64,000 bases of DNA from Pseudomonas nitroreducens NBRC 12694 (GTDB lineage: Bacteria; Pseudomonadota; Gammaproteobacteria; Pseudomonadales; Pseudomonadaceae): assembly GCF_002091755.1 (NCBI RefSeq), contig NZ_BDAI01000001.1, forward strand, positions 496,001 through 560,000. The letters are read 5' to 3'. Below the pieces are notes generated by a model, which was not told where the DNA came from, searched no databases, and saw nothing but the letters and a program-made list of their open reading frames with translations. The position numbers were made by a program, and so were the translations under genes. This document shows positions 43,656-52,378 of the stretch, piece by piece. Numbering within the stretch: the first letter of the stretch is position 1; each line of letters opens with the position of its first letter.

Positions 43656-44294
43656 TCAGGCGGCCGGCGTATCGCCGTCGCGCTTGCGCTTGTTGCCCAT
43701 GCGCACGCCGATGTCCATGAGGAACTGGAAGAAGCCCTCCTGATCCTCCAGCACATCGCGCCAGAACGGCGAGTGGTACAGCGCCACGGCGCCATGTACC
43801 AGCGCCCAGGCCGCGCAGTAGTGGAAGTAGGCCGGGACGTCTTCCAGCTTGCCCGCCGCGATGCGTTCCTTGATCAGCTGGCTCAGGCGCTCGAAGTTGG
43901 ATTCGCGGATCTTGTGCAGCTCCTCGACCATCTCCGGGACCTGGCTGGTCTTCACCACCTTCTCTTCCAGGCGGTCGAACAGGCGGTAGCGCTGCGGATC
44001 GCGCATGCGGAACTCGAAGTAGGCGCGCGACAGGCGCTCCTTGTCGCGGGCGACGTCTTCGGAGTGGAACAGGTCGGCCAGATCGCGCTCGTAGTCCAGC
44101 ATCAGGCGCAGGTAGATCTCCGCCTTGGACTTGAAGTGCTTGTAGATGGTGCCTTTGCCGATACCCACGGCATCGGCGATCATTTCGACCGTGACACTGT
44201 CTTCGCCCTGCTCAAGGAACAGCTTGAGGGCGGTGTCGAGGATTTCCTGTTCGCGACGACGGAATTCGCGAACCTTGCGCGGCTCTTTCTGCAT
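43656..44294 (-). CDS. TetR/AcrR-family regulator
   Basis: 212 residues: N-terminal helix-turn-helix (SVTVEMIADAVGIGKGTIYKHFKSK, about 33-57) and an all-helical ligand domain. Divergent from a class V aminotransferase with an 84-bp gap containing a near-palindrome GACTGTTCGGTC at 44300-44311. Position matches PA2957 in my memory. Ligand and target unknown. Confidence 0.9.
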   Translation of the reverse strand: MQKEPRKVREFRRREQEILDTALKLFLEQGEDSVTVEMIADAVGIGKGTIYKHFKSKAEIYLRLMLDYERDLADLFHSEDVARDKERLSRAYFEFRMRDPQRYRLFDRLEEKVVKTSQVPEMVEELHKIRESNFERLSQLIKERIAAGKLEDVPAYFHYCAAWALVHGAVALYHSPFWRDVLEDQEGFFQFLMDIGVRMGNKRKRDGDTPAA

Positions 44295-44299
44295 AAAAA

Positions 44300-44311
44300 G
44301 ACTGTTCGGTC
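44300..44311. promoter_or_regulatory. Possible TetR operator
   Basis: GACTGTTCGGTC, a 12-bp near-palindrome (GAC...GTC arms), 6 bp upstream of the TetR start and about 70 bp from the aminotransferase start. Confidence 0.35.
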
Positions 44312-44378
44312 AAAAATAGTCAAAATTCGAAGCCGCGTATTATGCCTATTCAGCGCCAAATTGCACGGATCATCCGAC

Positions 44379-45512
44379 ATGATTAGCTTTTCTTCCGAGT
44401 TTCCCCAACAACCCGGCCTGCGCTACCTGAACCACGCAGCGGTCGCGCCCTGGCCCAAGCGCGCCGCAGACGCCGTCACGGCGTTTGCCCAGGAGAACAT
44501 CCTGTTGGGTGCCCGCGACTATCCGCGCTGGCTGACCATCGAGAAGCGCCTGCGCGAACGCCTGATGCGCCTGGTGAATGCCCGGACCACCGGCGATATC
44601 GCCCTGGTGAAGAACACGTCCGAGGCGCTGTCCTTCGTCGCTTTTGGCCTGGACTGGCGCGCCGGCGACCAGGTGGTGATCAGCGATCAGGAATTCCCCT
44701 CCAACCGGGTCGTCTGGGAAGCACTCAAACCACGTGGGGTGGAAGTCATCCAGGTGAGCCTGGACGGCGATGATCCCGAAGGCGACCTGCTGGCCGCCTG
44801 CTCACCGCGCACGCGCCTGCTCTCCATCAGTGCCGTGCAGTACGCCAGCGGCCTGCGCATGGACCTCGAGCGCCTCGGGACCGGCTGCCGCCAGCGCGGC
44901 GTGCTGTATTGCATCGACGCCATCCAGCAACTGGGCGCCCTGCCCTTCGACGTGCAGGCCTACGACTGCGCCTTCGCCATGGCCGACGGGCACAAATGGA
45001 TGCTCGGCCCGGAAGGCCTGGGTGTGTTCTATTGCCGCGCCGCCGAACGCGAGCAACTGGCGCTGCAGGAATACGGTTGGCACATGCTGGAAAACGCCGG
45101 CAACTACGACCTCGCCGGCTGGCAACCGGCGCGCAGTGCTCGCCGCTTCGAGTGCGGCAGCCCGAACATGCTCGGCGCCGTGGCATTGGACGCCAGCCTT
45201 GGCCTGCTGGAAGAGGTCGGCATGGCTTCGGTCGGCGAGTTGGTGCAGACGCGCGTCCAGCAACTGCACGAGGGCCTGGGCCGCATCAACGGCGCCTCAC
45301 TGCACAGCCCGCTGGAGCCTGACCGTCGCGCCGGCATCCTGACGTTCAGCCTGGCCGGCTGGGACAATATCCGCCTGCTGGAGCGTTTGCGCGCGGAGCA
45401 GGTGGTGTGCATCCAGCGCGGCGCCGGTATCCGCTTGTCGCCGCACTTCTACACCAGCGAAGCGGTCATCGAGGAGACCCTGGCGTTGATCGGGGCTTTG
45501 GCGGGGCAATAA
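44379..45512 (+). CDS. Class V aminotransferase / cysteine desulfurase-like
   Basis: 377 residues. PLP lysine is Lys206 in MADGHKWMLGPEG, and the N-terminal YLNHAAVAPWP motif and CIDAIQQLGALPFDV (Asp/His cofactor region) follow the class V pattern. IscS/SufS active-site cysteine loop is not clearly present, so a desulfurase role is uncertain; an isopenicillin epimerase-like or selenocysteine lyase-like PLP enzyme is equally possible. Divergent from the TetR gene. No close terminator: the small RNA rgsA starts 110 bp downstream. Confidence 0.85.
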   Translation: MISFSSEFPQQPGLRYLNHAAVAPWPKRAADAVTAFAQENILLGARDYPRWLTIEKRLRERLMRLVNARTTGDIALVKNTSEALSFVAFGLDWRAGDQVVISDQEFPSNRVVWEALKPRGVEVIQVSLDGDDPEGDLLAACSPRTRLLSISAVQYASGLRMDLERLGTGCRQRGVLYCIDAIQQLGALPFDVQAYDCAFAMADGHKWMLGPEGLGVFYCRAAEREQLALQEYGWHMLENAGNYDLAGWQPARSARRFECGSPNMLGAVALDASLGLLEEVGMASVGELVQTRVQQLHEGLGRINGASLHSPLEPDRRAGILTFSLAGWDNIRLLERLRAEQVVCIQRGAGIRLSPHFYTSEAVIEETLALIGALAGQ

Positions 45513-45604
45513 TGCAGGCGCGGCCGAGAAAGCTGCTCAGCCCGGTGTGATGTATTCCAAATCCGTTTAAAAAACACCGGGCACCCTGTGGCAAGCGCGG
45601 CATC

Positions 45605-45616
45605 TTGACCAATACT
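45605..45616 (+). promoter_or_regulatory. Sigma-S-like -10 region of rgsA
   Basis: CCAATACTT (from about 45609) resembles an extended sigma-S -10 (CTATACT), 7 bp before the presumed transcript start near 45623. No good -35 hexamer at 17 bp, which is usual for RpoS promoters. An inverted repeat CCCGGTGT / ACACCGGG lies upstream at 45541-45581. Confidence 0.5.
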
Positions 45617-45622
45617 TGTAGA

Positions 45623-45745
45623 TACCGGCGCGCGGCATCTCCCCCCAAGTGCTCCGCCGGTGAAGGTACCGAGGATCGCGTACCTTATTGTTAAACTCCT
45701 AATGGTCTTGACCCGGATTCATCCCCCAGAACCCGGGTTTTTTTT
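45623..45745 (+). ncRNA. rgsA: RgsA small RNA
   Basis: In P. aeruginosa the GacA- and RpoS-dependent small RNA RgsA lies between the same neighbours (aminotransferase PA2958 and TatD hydrolase PA2959), about 120 nt. Here a sigma-S-like -10, a first stem AAGGTAC / GTACCTT (45663-45686) and a terminator with eight T (45711-45745) define a 123-nt transcript. Start is approximate (plus or minus 3 nt). No open frame of note is inside. Confidence 0.75.
45711..45745 (+). terminator. Rho-independent terminator of rgsA
   Basis: Stem ACCCGG (45711-45716) / CCGGGT (45733-45738) with a long loop (ATTCATCCCCCAGAAC) and eight T. Confidence 0.85.
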
Positions 45746-45776
45746 GCGCGCGGGAAAGCTGTCCGCGCACGGACCA

Positions 45777-46553
45777 TCAGCAGGCGAGGGGGAACAGCCG
45801 GCGGAAATTCGCAGTGGTCTGCTCGGCCAGCGTTTCGAAACTCACCCCACGCAACACGGCCAGGTACTCGGCCACCTCGCGCACGTATTCGGGAAGGTTC
45901 GGTTTGCCGCGATGGGGCACCGGCGCGAGATAGGGCGAATCGGTTTCCACCAGCAGGCGGTCCACCGGCACCTGTCGCGCCACTTCGCGCAATTGCTCGG
46001 CATTGCGGAAGGTGACGATGCCCGACAGCGAGATATAGAAGCCAATATCCAGCGCCGCCTTGGCCATCTCCCAGTCTTCGGTGAAGCAATGCAGCACACC
46101 GGCCTGCGGCAGCGCTGCCTCGCGCAGCAACGCCAGGGTATCGGCGCGGGCTTCGCGGGTATGCACGATGACCGGCTTGCCGGTCACCTTGGCGGCCTCA
46201 AGGTGCAGGCGGAAGGCCTCCTGCTGCAGCTCGGCGGCCTCGGGCTCGTAGTGATAGTCCAGGCCGGTCTCGCCGATGGCCACCACGCGCGGATGGTTCA
46301 ACTCACCCAGCAGCCAGTCCAGCGCCGGCGCGGCGCCCGGCTCCAGGTCAAGCGGGTGGACGCCGACCGAGCAATGCACGTCGGCATAGCGATCAGCCAG
46401 ATCCTTCACCGCCCTGGCATTGTCCGCACTCACGCCGATGCACAGGAACTGGCTGACACCGCGCGCACGGGCAGCGTTCAGCGCGGCATCCAGTGATCCG
46501 TCGTGGGCGGCGAGATCGAGACGATCGAGGTGGCAGTGGGAATCGACGAGCAT
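45777..46553 (-). CDS. TatD family metal-dependent DNase/hydrolase
   Basis: 258 residues, TIM-barrel metallo-hydrolase. Metal ligands: DSHCHLD (His6, His8), GETGLDY (Glu), VIVHTREA and HCFTED (His), and ETDSPYLAP (Asp). Same family as E. coli YcfH/TatD, with 3'-5' exonuclease activity in some members. Follows pilZ; in Pseudomonas it ends the holB-pilZ-tatD run. Confidence 0.92.
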   Translation of the reverse strand: MLVDSHCHLDRLDLAAHDGSLDAALNAARARGVSQFLCIGVSADNARAVKDLADRYADVHCSVGVHPLDLEPGAAPALDWLLGELNHPRVVAIGETGLDYHYEPEAAELQQEAFRLHLEAAKVTGKPVIVHTREARADTLALLREAALPQAGVLHCFTEDWEMAKAALDIGFYISLSGIVTFRNAEQLREVARQVPVDRLLVETDSPYLAPVPHRGKPNLPEYVREVAEYLAVLRGVSFETLAEQTTANFRRLFPLAC

Positions 46554-46578
46554 GAAAACCTTCTCCGGGAAATGACGA

Positions 46579-46622
46579 AGCGCCCCTCAGGGCGCTCCGT
46601 GTTTGCAGCCTGTACAGGCTGC
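46579..46622 (-). terminator. Two hairpins between pilZ and tatD
   Basis: AGCGCCC-CTCA-GGGCGCT (46579-46596) and the perfect palindrome GCAGCCTGTACAGGCTGC (46605-46622). Neither has a good T run, so attenuation or RNA processing is as likely as termination. Confidence 0.45.
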
Positions 46623-46641
46623 TAATTCTACAGGGGATGAG

Positions 46642-46998
46642 CTACATGGTATGGGTCGGGCGATCCGACTTCAGCGCGCCGGCGAGATAGGTCTCGATCT
46701 TGTTGCGCGCGGTGTTGTCACCGTCGTTGAACTGCACGCCAATGCCGGCGGCACGGTTGCCCTGCGCTCCGCGAGGAGTAATCCAGACCACCTTGCCGGC
46801 GACCGGGATCTTTTCCGGCTCGTCCATCAGGTTGAGCAGCATGAAGACCTCATCGCCCAGCTTGTAGGTCTTGTTGGTCGGAATGAACAGCCCGCCGTTG
46901 CGAATGAACGGCATGTAGGCGGCATACAGCACGGATTTGTCCTTGATGGTCAAGGACAGGATTCCGTTACGCGGACCCAGATTTGGTGGCAAGCTCAT
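46642..46998 (-). CDS. pilZ: Type IV pilus assembly protein PilZ
   Basis: 118 residues, the founding member of the PilZ family and needed for type IV pilus biogenesis and twitching in P. aeruginosa. The sequence (MSLPPNLGPRNGILSLTIKD) lacks the RxxxR and D/NxSxxG c-di-GMP motifs of canonical PilZ domains, as in the original PilZ. Lies 36 bp downstream of holB on the same strand. Confidence 0.93.
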   Translation of the reverse strand: MSLPPNLGPRNGILSLTIKDKSVLYAAYMPFIRNGGLFIPTNKTYKLGDEVFMLLNLMDEPEKIPVAGKVVWITPRGAQGNRAAGIGVQFNDGDNTARNKIETYLAGALKSDRPTHTM

Positions 46999-47034
46999 TC
47001 AGCTATCCTGGCAGATTTTTCCGATGGCCGGATT

Positions 47035-48021
47035 CTAGCCCGGCCCAGGGAGACTTGCCCACTGTACGAGCAAGGCTTCGAGAAGCAAGGCACGGTTGAG
47101 GTTGGCTTTATTGAGGACTTTCTGCCGTTGCAGCAGCAGCCAGTCCTGCATGGCCAGCACCTTGGGCTGTGTCGACTTTTCGGCGAGATACTGCACGACC
47201 TTGCGCATGTCGGCGAGGCCAAGGCCCTCTTCGTCCCGAGCCAACTGGTAACGCAGGATCAACAGCGACCAGTCGCAGAACCAGTCGAACAATAGTGGCA
47301 AAGGTACAGCATTCCAGCTTTCGGCCAGCTGACCTGGGGCAACCTGCTGCTTGAGCAGCTTCTTCACCCCTTCGACCACTTGTGCGCGCTGCTCGCGCAC
47401 GCCGTGGCCCTGCAGTCGCAGCGCGGTCAGCGGTGATCCGCCAGCGAGCACCAGCAACTCGTCCAACGCCTCCACCGGCTCGGCCGGCAGAGTACCCGCC
47501 AGCCAGGCACGGGCCTGCTCGGCAGAAGGCTGCGGGCAAGCCTGTTGCACACAGCGGCTCTTGATGGTCGGCAACAGCCGGCTGGGCTGGTGGCTGATGA
47601 GCAGCAGCACGGTATCGCCGGAAGGCTCTTCCAGGCTTTTCAGCAGGGCGTTGGCGGCATTGAGGTTCATGGCCTCGGCCGGCTCCAGCAGCACCACCTT
47701 GCGCCCGCCCAACTGCGCGGTCTGCACCACGAAGCCCACCAGCTCGCGAACCTGATCGACCCGAATGGGTTTCTCCGGCTCCTCCGGTTCCAGCAGGAAG
47801 AAATCCGGGTGGGTGCCGGCGGCGAGCAACTGGCAGGCCTTGCAATGGCCGCATGCTTTGCCGCCCGCGGGTTGCTGGCACAGCAGGAAGTGCACCAGAT
47901 TCTCCGCCAGCACACGCTTGCCGATACCGGCCGGCCCGTGAAGCAGATAGGCATGGGCATGGCGCGGGCGGCTGCTGAGCTGCTGCCAGAGGCCCTGCTG
48001 CCAGGGATAGATGTCAGCCAT
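47035..48021 (-). CDS. holB: DNA polymerase III delta' subunit
   Basis: 328 residues. Walker-like HGPAGIGK (about residue 28-35) and a zinc module Cys-x8-Cys-x2-Cys-x2-Cys (CQQPAGGKACGHCKAC) are present; SRC motif (IKSRCVQQ) is in place. It is part of the clamp loader that puts the beta clamp on DNA. The start (MADIYPWQQG) overlaps the tmk stop by eight bases. Confidence 0.94.
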   Translation of the reverse strand: MADIYPWQQGLWQQLSSRPRHAHAYLLHGPAGIGKRVLAENLVHFLLCQQPAGGKACGHCKACQLLAAGTHPDFFLLEPEEPEKPIRVDQVRELVGFVVQTAQLGGRKVVLLEPAEAMNLNAANALLKSLEEPSGDTVLLLISHQPSRLLPTIKSRCVQQACPQPSAEQARAWLAGTLPAEPVEALDELLVLAGGSPLTALRLQGHGVREQRAQVVEGVKKLLKQQVAPGQLAESWNAVPLPLLFDWFCDWSLLILRYQLARDEEGLGLADMRKVVQYLAEKSTQPKVLAMQDWLLLQRQKVLNKANLNRALLLEALLVQWASLPGPG

Positions 48022-48646
48022 TGAGGCGCTCCAGCAGGATCGGCAGCAGGCCATCCAGGTCGCGCTGCACCTCGGGCAGCGTCTGCGCCGCATCGAGGAT
48101 GTGATAGCGCGCAGGCTCGGCGCGGGCGCGATCCAGGTAGGTATTGCGCACCGCCTCGAAGAAGGCGCGCCCCTCCTGCTCGAAGCGGTCCAGGCGACCG
48201 CGGGCAGCTGCGCGGGACAGGCCGATTTCCACCGGCAGGTCGAACACCAGGGTCAGGTCCGGGCGCAGGCTGCCCTGGACGAAGCTTTCCAACTGGGCGA
48301 TGCGCTCCACCGGCAGACCACGACCGCCGCCCTGATAGGCGTAGGTGGCGTCCGTGAAGCGATCGCAGAGCACCACGGCGCCGCGCTCCAGGGCCGGGCG
48401 GATAACCCCGGCGATGTGCTGTGCGCGGGCGGCAAAGACCAGCAGCAGTTCGGTATCGACTGCCATCTTTTCATCGCTCGGGTCCAGCAGCAGCTCGCGG
48501 ATGCGCTCGGCCAGCGGCGTACCGCCTGGCTCGCGGGTCAGCTGGACCTCGATACCGCGTTCGCGCAGGCGCTCGGCCAGGTACTCGCGATTGGTGCTCT
48601 TGCCCGCGCCTTCGGGGCCTTCCAGGGTGATGAACAGGCCGGTCAC
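48014..48646 (-). CDS. tmk: Thymidylate kinase
   Basis: 210 residues. P-loop EGPEGAGKST (residues about 9-18), DRF motif (CDRFTDATYAYQ) and the LID region RLDRFEQEGRAFFEAVR. Phosphorylates dTMP to dTDP. The start is GTG at 48646 (V/M-TGLFITLEG), with AAGGAG upstream. It overlaps holB by eight bases and lies 25 bp after mltG. Confidence 0.95.
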   Translation of the reverse strand: MTGLFITLEGPEGAGKSTNREYLAERLRERGIEVQLTREPGGTPLAERIRELLLDPSDEKMAVDTELLLVFAARAQHIAGVIRPALERGAVVLCDRFTDATYAYQGGGRGLPVERIAQLESFVQGSLRPDLTLVFDLPVEIGLSRAAARGRLDRFEQEGRAFFEAVRNTYLDRARAEPARYHILDAAQTLPEVQRDLDGLLPILLERLNG

Positions 48647-48671
48647 TCGGCTCACTCCTTGTGTTGTCGGG

Positions 48672-49766
48672 CTACTGCGCTGCAGGGGTATCTGCGGCGG
48701 GAGCGTCTTCGTCCGGCGTCTGCGCCGGCGACGGAACGGGCGCCGGGCTGGAACGGTAGTCGGCGCGGCGCTTGATCTGGAATTCCTGGACGGCCTTGTT
48801 GTGATCGTCGAGGTTGTCGGAGAAGGTGTGGCTGCCATCGCCACGGGCGACGAAGTACAGGCTCTGTCCCGGCACCGGGTTCAGCGCAGCGTGGATTGCC
48901 TCGCGACCGGGCAGCGCGATGGGCGTCGGCGGCAGGCCGGCGACCACATAGGTGTTGTAGGGCGTTGGCGTGCGCAGGTCGGCCCGGGTGATCTTGCCGG
49001 CATAGCGCTCGCCCATGCCGTAGATGACGGTCGGGTCAGTCTGCAACAGCATGTTCTTCTGCAGGCGGCGCACGAAAACGCCCGCGATCTGGCCGCGCTC
49101 CTGGGGTACGCCGGTTTCCTTCTCCACCAGCGAGGCCATGATCAGCGCCTGGTACGAGTCCTTGTAGGGCAGGTCCTCGCCGCGCTTGTCCCACTCCTCG
49201 GCGAGAATGGTCTCCATGCGCTGGTAGGCATGCTTGAGGATATCGACGTCCTTGGTGCCACGGACGAAGCGGTAGGTGTCGGGGAAGAAGCGGCCCTCGG
49301 GGAATACGCCGGGCTTGCCCAGCCTGGCCATCACGTCGGCGTCGCTGAGGCCGTTCAGAGTCTGGTCCAGCTTGGGCTGGCGGGCGAGCAAGTCGCGGAC
49401 CTGATGGAAGTTCCAGCCCTCGACCAGGGTCAGGCCGTACTGCACGACGTCGCCCTCGCGCCACAGATCGAGCAACTGGGCGGCAGTCATGCCGGGCGTC
49501 AGGCGGTATTCACCGCTGTGCAGCGCCTCGCCCGCCAGGTTGAAGCGCCAGTACAGACGAAGCCAGAAGCCGCCGTGCAGGACGTCCTCGTCCTCCAGGC
49601 GGGTCAGCAGACGACCGGGGGTGGCGCCGCTGGGAGCATCCAGCAGGCGCTCTTCGGTGAGCTGGAGCGGCTGCTGCAGCGCACGCTGCTGCTCCCAGGC
49701 CGCCAGGCCCAGCATGAGCCCGGCCAGCAGCAGGCCGCCTTCCAGCAGCACCAGCAATTTGCGCAT
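48672..49766 (-). CDS. mltG: Endolytic murein transglycosylase
   Basis: 364 residues. An N-terminal transmembrane helix (LLVLLEGGLLLAGLMLGLAA), a LysM-like module, and the YceG/MltG catalytic domain with SLVEKETGVPQERGQIAGVF; the catalytic Glu is at 215 or 217. It cuts nascent glycan strands and so ends their growth. The C-terminus is a Pro/Ala tail (about 25 residues) not part of the fold. ATG 49766 preferred over GTG 49769. Confidence 0.92.
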   Translation of the reverse strand: MRKLLVLLEGGLLLAGLMLGLAAWEQQRALQQPLQLTEERLLDAPSGATPGRLLTRLEDEDVLHGGFWLRLYWRFNLAGEALHSGEYRLTPGMTAAQLLDLWREGDVVQYGLTLVEGWNFHQVRDLLARQPKLDQTLNGLSDADVMARLGKPGVFPEGRFFPDTYRFVRGTKDVDILKHAYQRMETILAEEWDKRGEDLPYKDSYQALIMASLVEKETGVPQERGQIAGVFVRRLQKNMLLQTDPTVIYGMGERYAGKITRADLRTPTPYNTYVVAGLPPTPIALPGREAIHAALNPVPGQSLYFVARGDGSHTFSDNLDDHNKAVQEFQIKRRADYRSSPAPVPSPAQTPDEDAPAADTPAAQ

Positions 49767-49772
49767 CACGTA

Positions 49773-50588
49773 TCAGGAATCCAGAAGTTCGCGGAGTTGG
49801 CCCTGCAGTTTACGGGTCAGGGGCCCGACCGGCCAAGTGAACTCGGCCACGCCGAGCACCGGCCAGATACCGTAGAGACTGTTGCAGAGAAAGACCTCGT
49901 CGGCGTCCGCCAGTTCGCCGTGCTCGATGTCGCGCACGATGACCGGCAGGCCCAGGCTACGGGCGCGCTCGATGATCTCGGCGCGCATGACCCCGGCAAC
50001 GCCGCAGCGACCGAGGTCTGCGGTGATCAACTCGCCGTGCTTCACGAGGAACAGGTTGCTGAACACACCTTCGACGACGCGCCCGGAAACATCGCGCATC
50101 AATCCTTCGGCGAAAGCCGGATCGCTCCATTCGGCGCGAGCCAGGACCTGCTCCAGGCGATTGAGGTGCTTGAGGCCGGCCAGCAGTGGCTGCTCGGCCA
50201 GGCGGGTGGCGCAAGAGAAGAGCCTGACCCCCTCCTCCCAATTCTTCGCCGGGTAAGCCGGCGCAGGCGAGGCCAGCAATAGTCGGCGCACCTGGGCATC
50301 GGCCTGCGGTGCGTAGCCACGCACGCCTTCGCCGCGGGTCAGCACCAGCTTGGCGACACCATCACCCAGCAGGGTGGAGAAACGCAGGATTTCATCTTCG
50401 ACGAGATCGAGCGAGACCGGCAGGGACAGGCGCCTGACGCCCTCCTCCAGTCTTGCCCGATGGCGCGCCAGCAGGCGCGGGAGGCCTGCGGACACGCGGA
50501 TGGTCTCGAACAACCCGTCGCCGTAGGCCAGTCCGCGATCACGCGCGGACAGCACCTCGGCGTTCTGGCCGTCGATCCAGCTCAGCAT
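49773..50588 (-). CDS. pabC: Aminodeoxychorismate lyase
   Basis: 271 residues, PLP fold type IV. The PLP lysine is in GLKHLNRLEQVLAR, and RDRGLAYGDGLFETIRV and FLCNSLYGIWPV are conserved. It releases p-aminobenzoate and pyruvate from aminodeoxychorismate for folate synthesis. The start overlaps the fabF stop by one base. Sits between fatty-acid and murein genes as in other gamma-proteobacteria. Confidence 0.95.
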   Translation of the reverse strand: MLSWIDGQNAEVLSARDRGLAYGDGLFETIRVSAGLPRLLARHRARLEEGVRRLSLPVSLDLVEDEILRFSTLLGDGVAKLVLTRGEGVRGYAPQADAQVRRLLLASPAPAYPAKNWEEGVRLFSCATRLAEQPLLAGLKHLNRLEQVLARAEWSDPAFAEGLMRDVSGRVVEGVFSNLFLVKHGELITADLGRCGVAGVMRAEIIERARSLGLPVIVRDIEHGELADADEVFLCNSLYGIWPVLGVAEFTWPVGPLTRKLQGQLRELLDS

Positions 50589-51832
50589 CAGCCCTGGAAC
50601 CGGCGGAACACCAGGGAACCGTTGGTGCCACCGAAGCCGAAGGAGTTGGACAAGGCGACGTCGATCGGACGCTCCTTGGCCTGGTGGGCGACCAGGTCGA
50701 GGTCGCAGCCTTCGCTGGGGTTATCCAGGTTGATGGTCGGCGGAGCCACCTGATCACGCAGCGCAAGCACGCTGAAGATCGCCTCGACCGCGCCGGCAGC
50801 ACCCAGCAGGTGGCCGGTCATCGACTTGGTGGAGCTCATCGACAGCTTGTAGGCGTGGTCGCCGAAGATCGACTTCACCGCGGATATCTCCGCGATATCG
50901 CCGGCCGGCGTCGAGGTGCCGTGGGCGTTGATGTAATCAACCTGCTCGGGATTCAGGCCGGCATCGCGCAGTGCGGCTTTCATGCAGCGTGCAGCGCCTG
51001 CGCCGTCTTCCGGCGGAGCAGTCATGTGGAAGGCGTCGCCGCTCATGCCGAAACCAACGATTTCTGCGTAGATGCGAGCGCCACGAGCCTTGGCGTGCTC
51101 CAGTTCCTCCAGCACCAGGGAACCTGCGCCGTCGGAGAGCACGAAGCCGTCGCGATCCTGGTCCCAGGGACGGCTGGCCTTGGTCGGCTCGTCGTTGCGG
51201 GTGGACAGCGCACGTGCGGCACCGAAGCCGCCCAGGCCAAGACCACAGGCCGCCATTTCGGACCCGCCGGCGACCATCACGTCAGCGTCGCCGTAAGCGA
51301 TGTTGCGCGCGGCCATGCCGATATTGTGGGTGCCGGTGGTGCAGGCGGTGGTGATGGCGTAGTTGGGGCCCTGCAGACCGAGGTTGATCGACAGGAACCC
51401 GGAAACCATGTTGATGACCGAACCGGGCACGAAGAACGGCGAGATGCGCCGCGGGCCCTGCTCGAACAGCGAACGACAGGTGTTTTCGATATTGGTCAGA
51501 CCGCCGATGCCCGAACCGATGGCAACGCCGATGCGCTCCCGGTTGGCGTCGGTGACTTCCAGGCCGGAATCGCGCACCGCCTGGTAGCTGGCGGCCAGGC
51601 CGTACTGGATGAACAGGTCGAGTTTGCGAGCTTCCTTGGCGGACATGTATTGCTCGACGTCGAACCCTTTCACCGAGCCGCCGAAACGGGTGGCAAAGGC
51701 GGACAGGTCCATGTGTTCGATCGGGGCGATACCGCTGCGCCCGGCGAGAATGCCTTCCCAACTGCTCGGCACATCCACACCCAGGGGCGACAACATACCC
51801 ATGCCAGTGATGACTACGCGTCTACGCGACAC
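50588..51832 (-). CDS. fabF: Beta-ketoacyl-ACP synthase II
   Basis: 414 residues. Catalytic Cys164 (TTACTTGTHN), His304 (NAHGTSTP) and His341 (KSMTGHLLGAAG) form the usual Cys-His-His triad. Elongates acyl-ACP with malonyl-ACP; FabF is associated with temperature adaptation through cis-vaccenate. Separated from acpP by 118 bp that carry two hairpins, so expression relative to acpP is reduced. Confidence 0.96.
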   Translation of the reverse strand: MSRRRVVITGMGMLSPLGVDVPSSWEGILAGRSGIAPIEHMDLSAFATRFGGSVKGFDVEQYMSAKEARKLDLFIQYGLAASYQAVRDSGLEVTDANRERIGVAIGSGIGGLTNIENTCRSLFEQGPRRISPFFVPGSVINMVSGFLSINLGLQGPNYAITTACTTGTHNIGMAARNIAYGDADVMVAGGSEMAACGLGLGGFGAARALSTRNDEPTKASRPWDQDRDGFVLSDGAGSLVLEELEHAKARGARIYAEIVGFGMSGDAFHMTAPPEDGAGAARCMKAALRDAGLNPEQVDYINAHGTSTPAGDIAEISAVKSIFGDHAYKLSMSSTKSMTGHLLGAAGAVEAIFSVLALRDQVAPPTINLDNPSEGCDLDLVAHQAKERPIDVALSNSFGFGGTNGSLVFRRFQG

Positions 51833-51863
51833 TGTGACTTCCTCTCATGTGTTTCACGGCAAT

Positions 51864-51921
51864 AACGCCGGCAGAAGCCGGCGTTAAAGAAAAGCCGCAC
51901 GCCTTTGCAGGCCGTGCGGCT
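51864..51921 (-). terminator. Twin hairpins between acpP and fabF
   Basis: First after acpP (minus strand): AGCCGCAC / GTGCGGCT stem (51893-51921) followed by TTTTCTTTAA. Then AACGCCGGC-AGAA-GCCGGCGTT (51864-51885), perfect 9-bp stem, followed by ATTG. Likely partial terminators that let abundant ACP be made with less FabF. Confidence 0.65.
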
Positions 51922-51950
51922 TCTTTCGTCGGGGAACCGACGACTACGTC

Positions 51951-52187
51951 TTATGCCTGGTGGGCAACGATGTAGTCGATGGCTTCCTGAACGGTGGTGA
52001 TCTTTTCGGCTTGCTCGTCGGGGATTTCGGTCTCGAATTCCTCTTCCAGAGCCATCACCAGCTCAACGGTGTCAAGGGAGTCGGCGCCCAGGTCTTCGAC
52101 GAAGGAAGCGCTGTTGGTGACTTCTTCTTCCTTAACGCCGAGTTGCTCAGCAACGATCTTCTTGACGCGTTCTTCGATGGTGCTCAT
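51951..52187 (-). CDS. acpP: Acyl carrier protein
   Basis: 78 residues, acidic. Ser37 in GADSLDTVE is the 4'-phosphopantetheine site. Carries growing acyl chains for all Fab enzymes around it. It has its own promoter (52238-52265) with a leader of about 44 nt and an attenuator-like structure behind it. Confidence 0.98.
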   Translation of the reverse strand: MSTIEERVKKIVAEQLGVKEEEVTNSASFVEDLGADSLDTVELVMALEEEFETEIPDEQAEKITTVQEAIDYIVAHQA

Positions 52188-52237
52188 ACCTTGTTTTCAC
52201 TCCTATGGACAATCCGTACAGCTGGGCTGCGGGTAAG

Positions 52238-52265
52238 TGTATAGAAAGGGATTTCTGCATTTCAA
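52238..52265 (-). promoter_or_regulatory. Sigma-70 promoter of acpP
   Basis: Minus strand -35 TTGAAA (52260-52265), 16-bp spacer, -10 TATACA (52238-52243). Transcript start near 52231, 44 nt before the acpP start codon. Confidence 0.75.
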
Positions 52266-52378
52266 GCTGAACGCTGACGCCCCTTCCGGCAATCCAGATG
52301 CTCTGCCTATTCCAGCGTCACAACGCTTGGAGAACTTTAGACAGCGCATATGACATCGCCACGAAGGAACTCGTCACA

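Noticed and set aside
45513..45622. Intrinsic terminator of the aminotransferase gene in the CCCGGTGT / ACACCGGG repeat
   Set aside because: The loop is 25 nt and no T run follows the stem; a regulatory site for rgsA is more likely.
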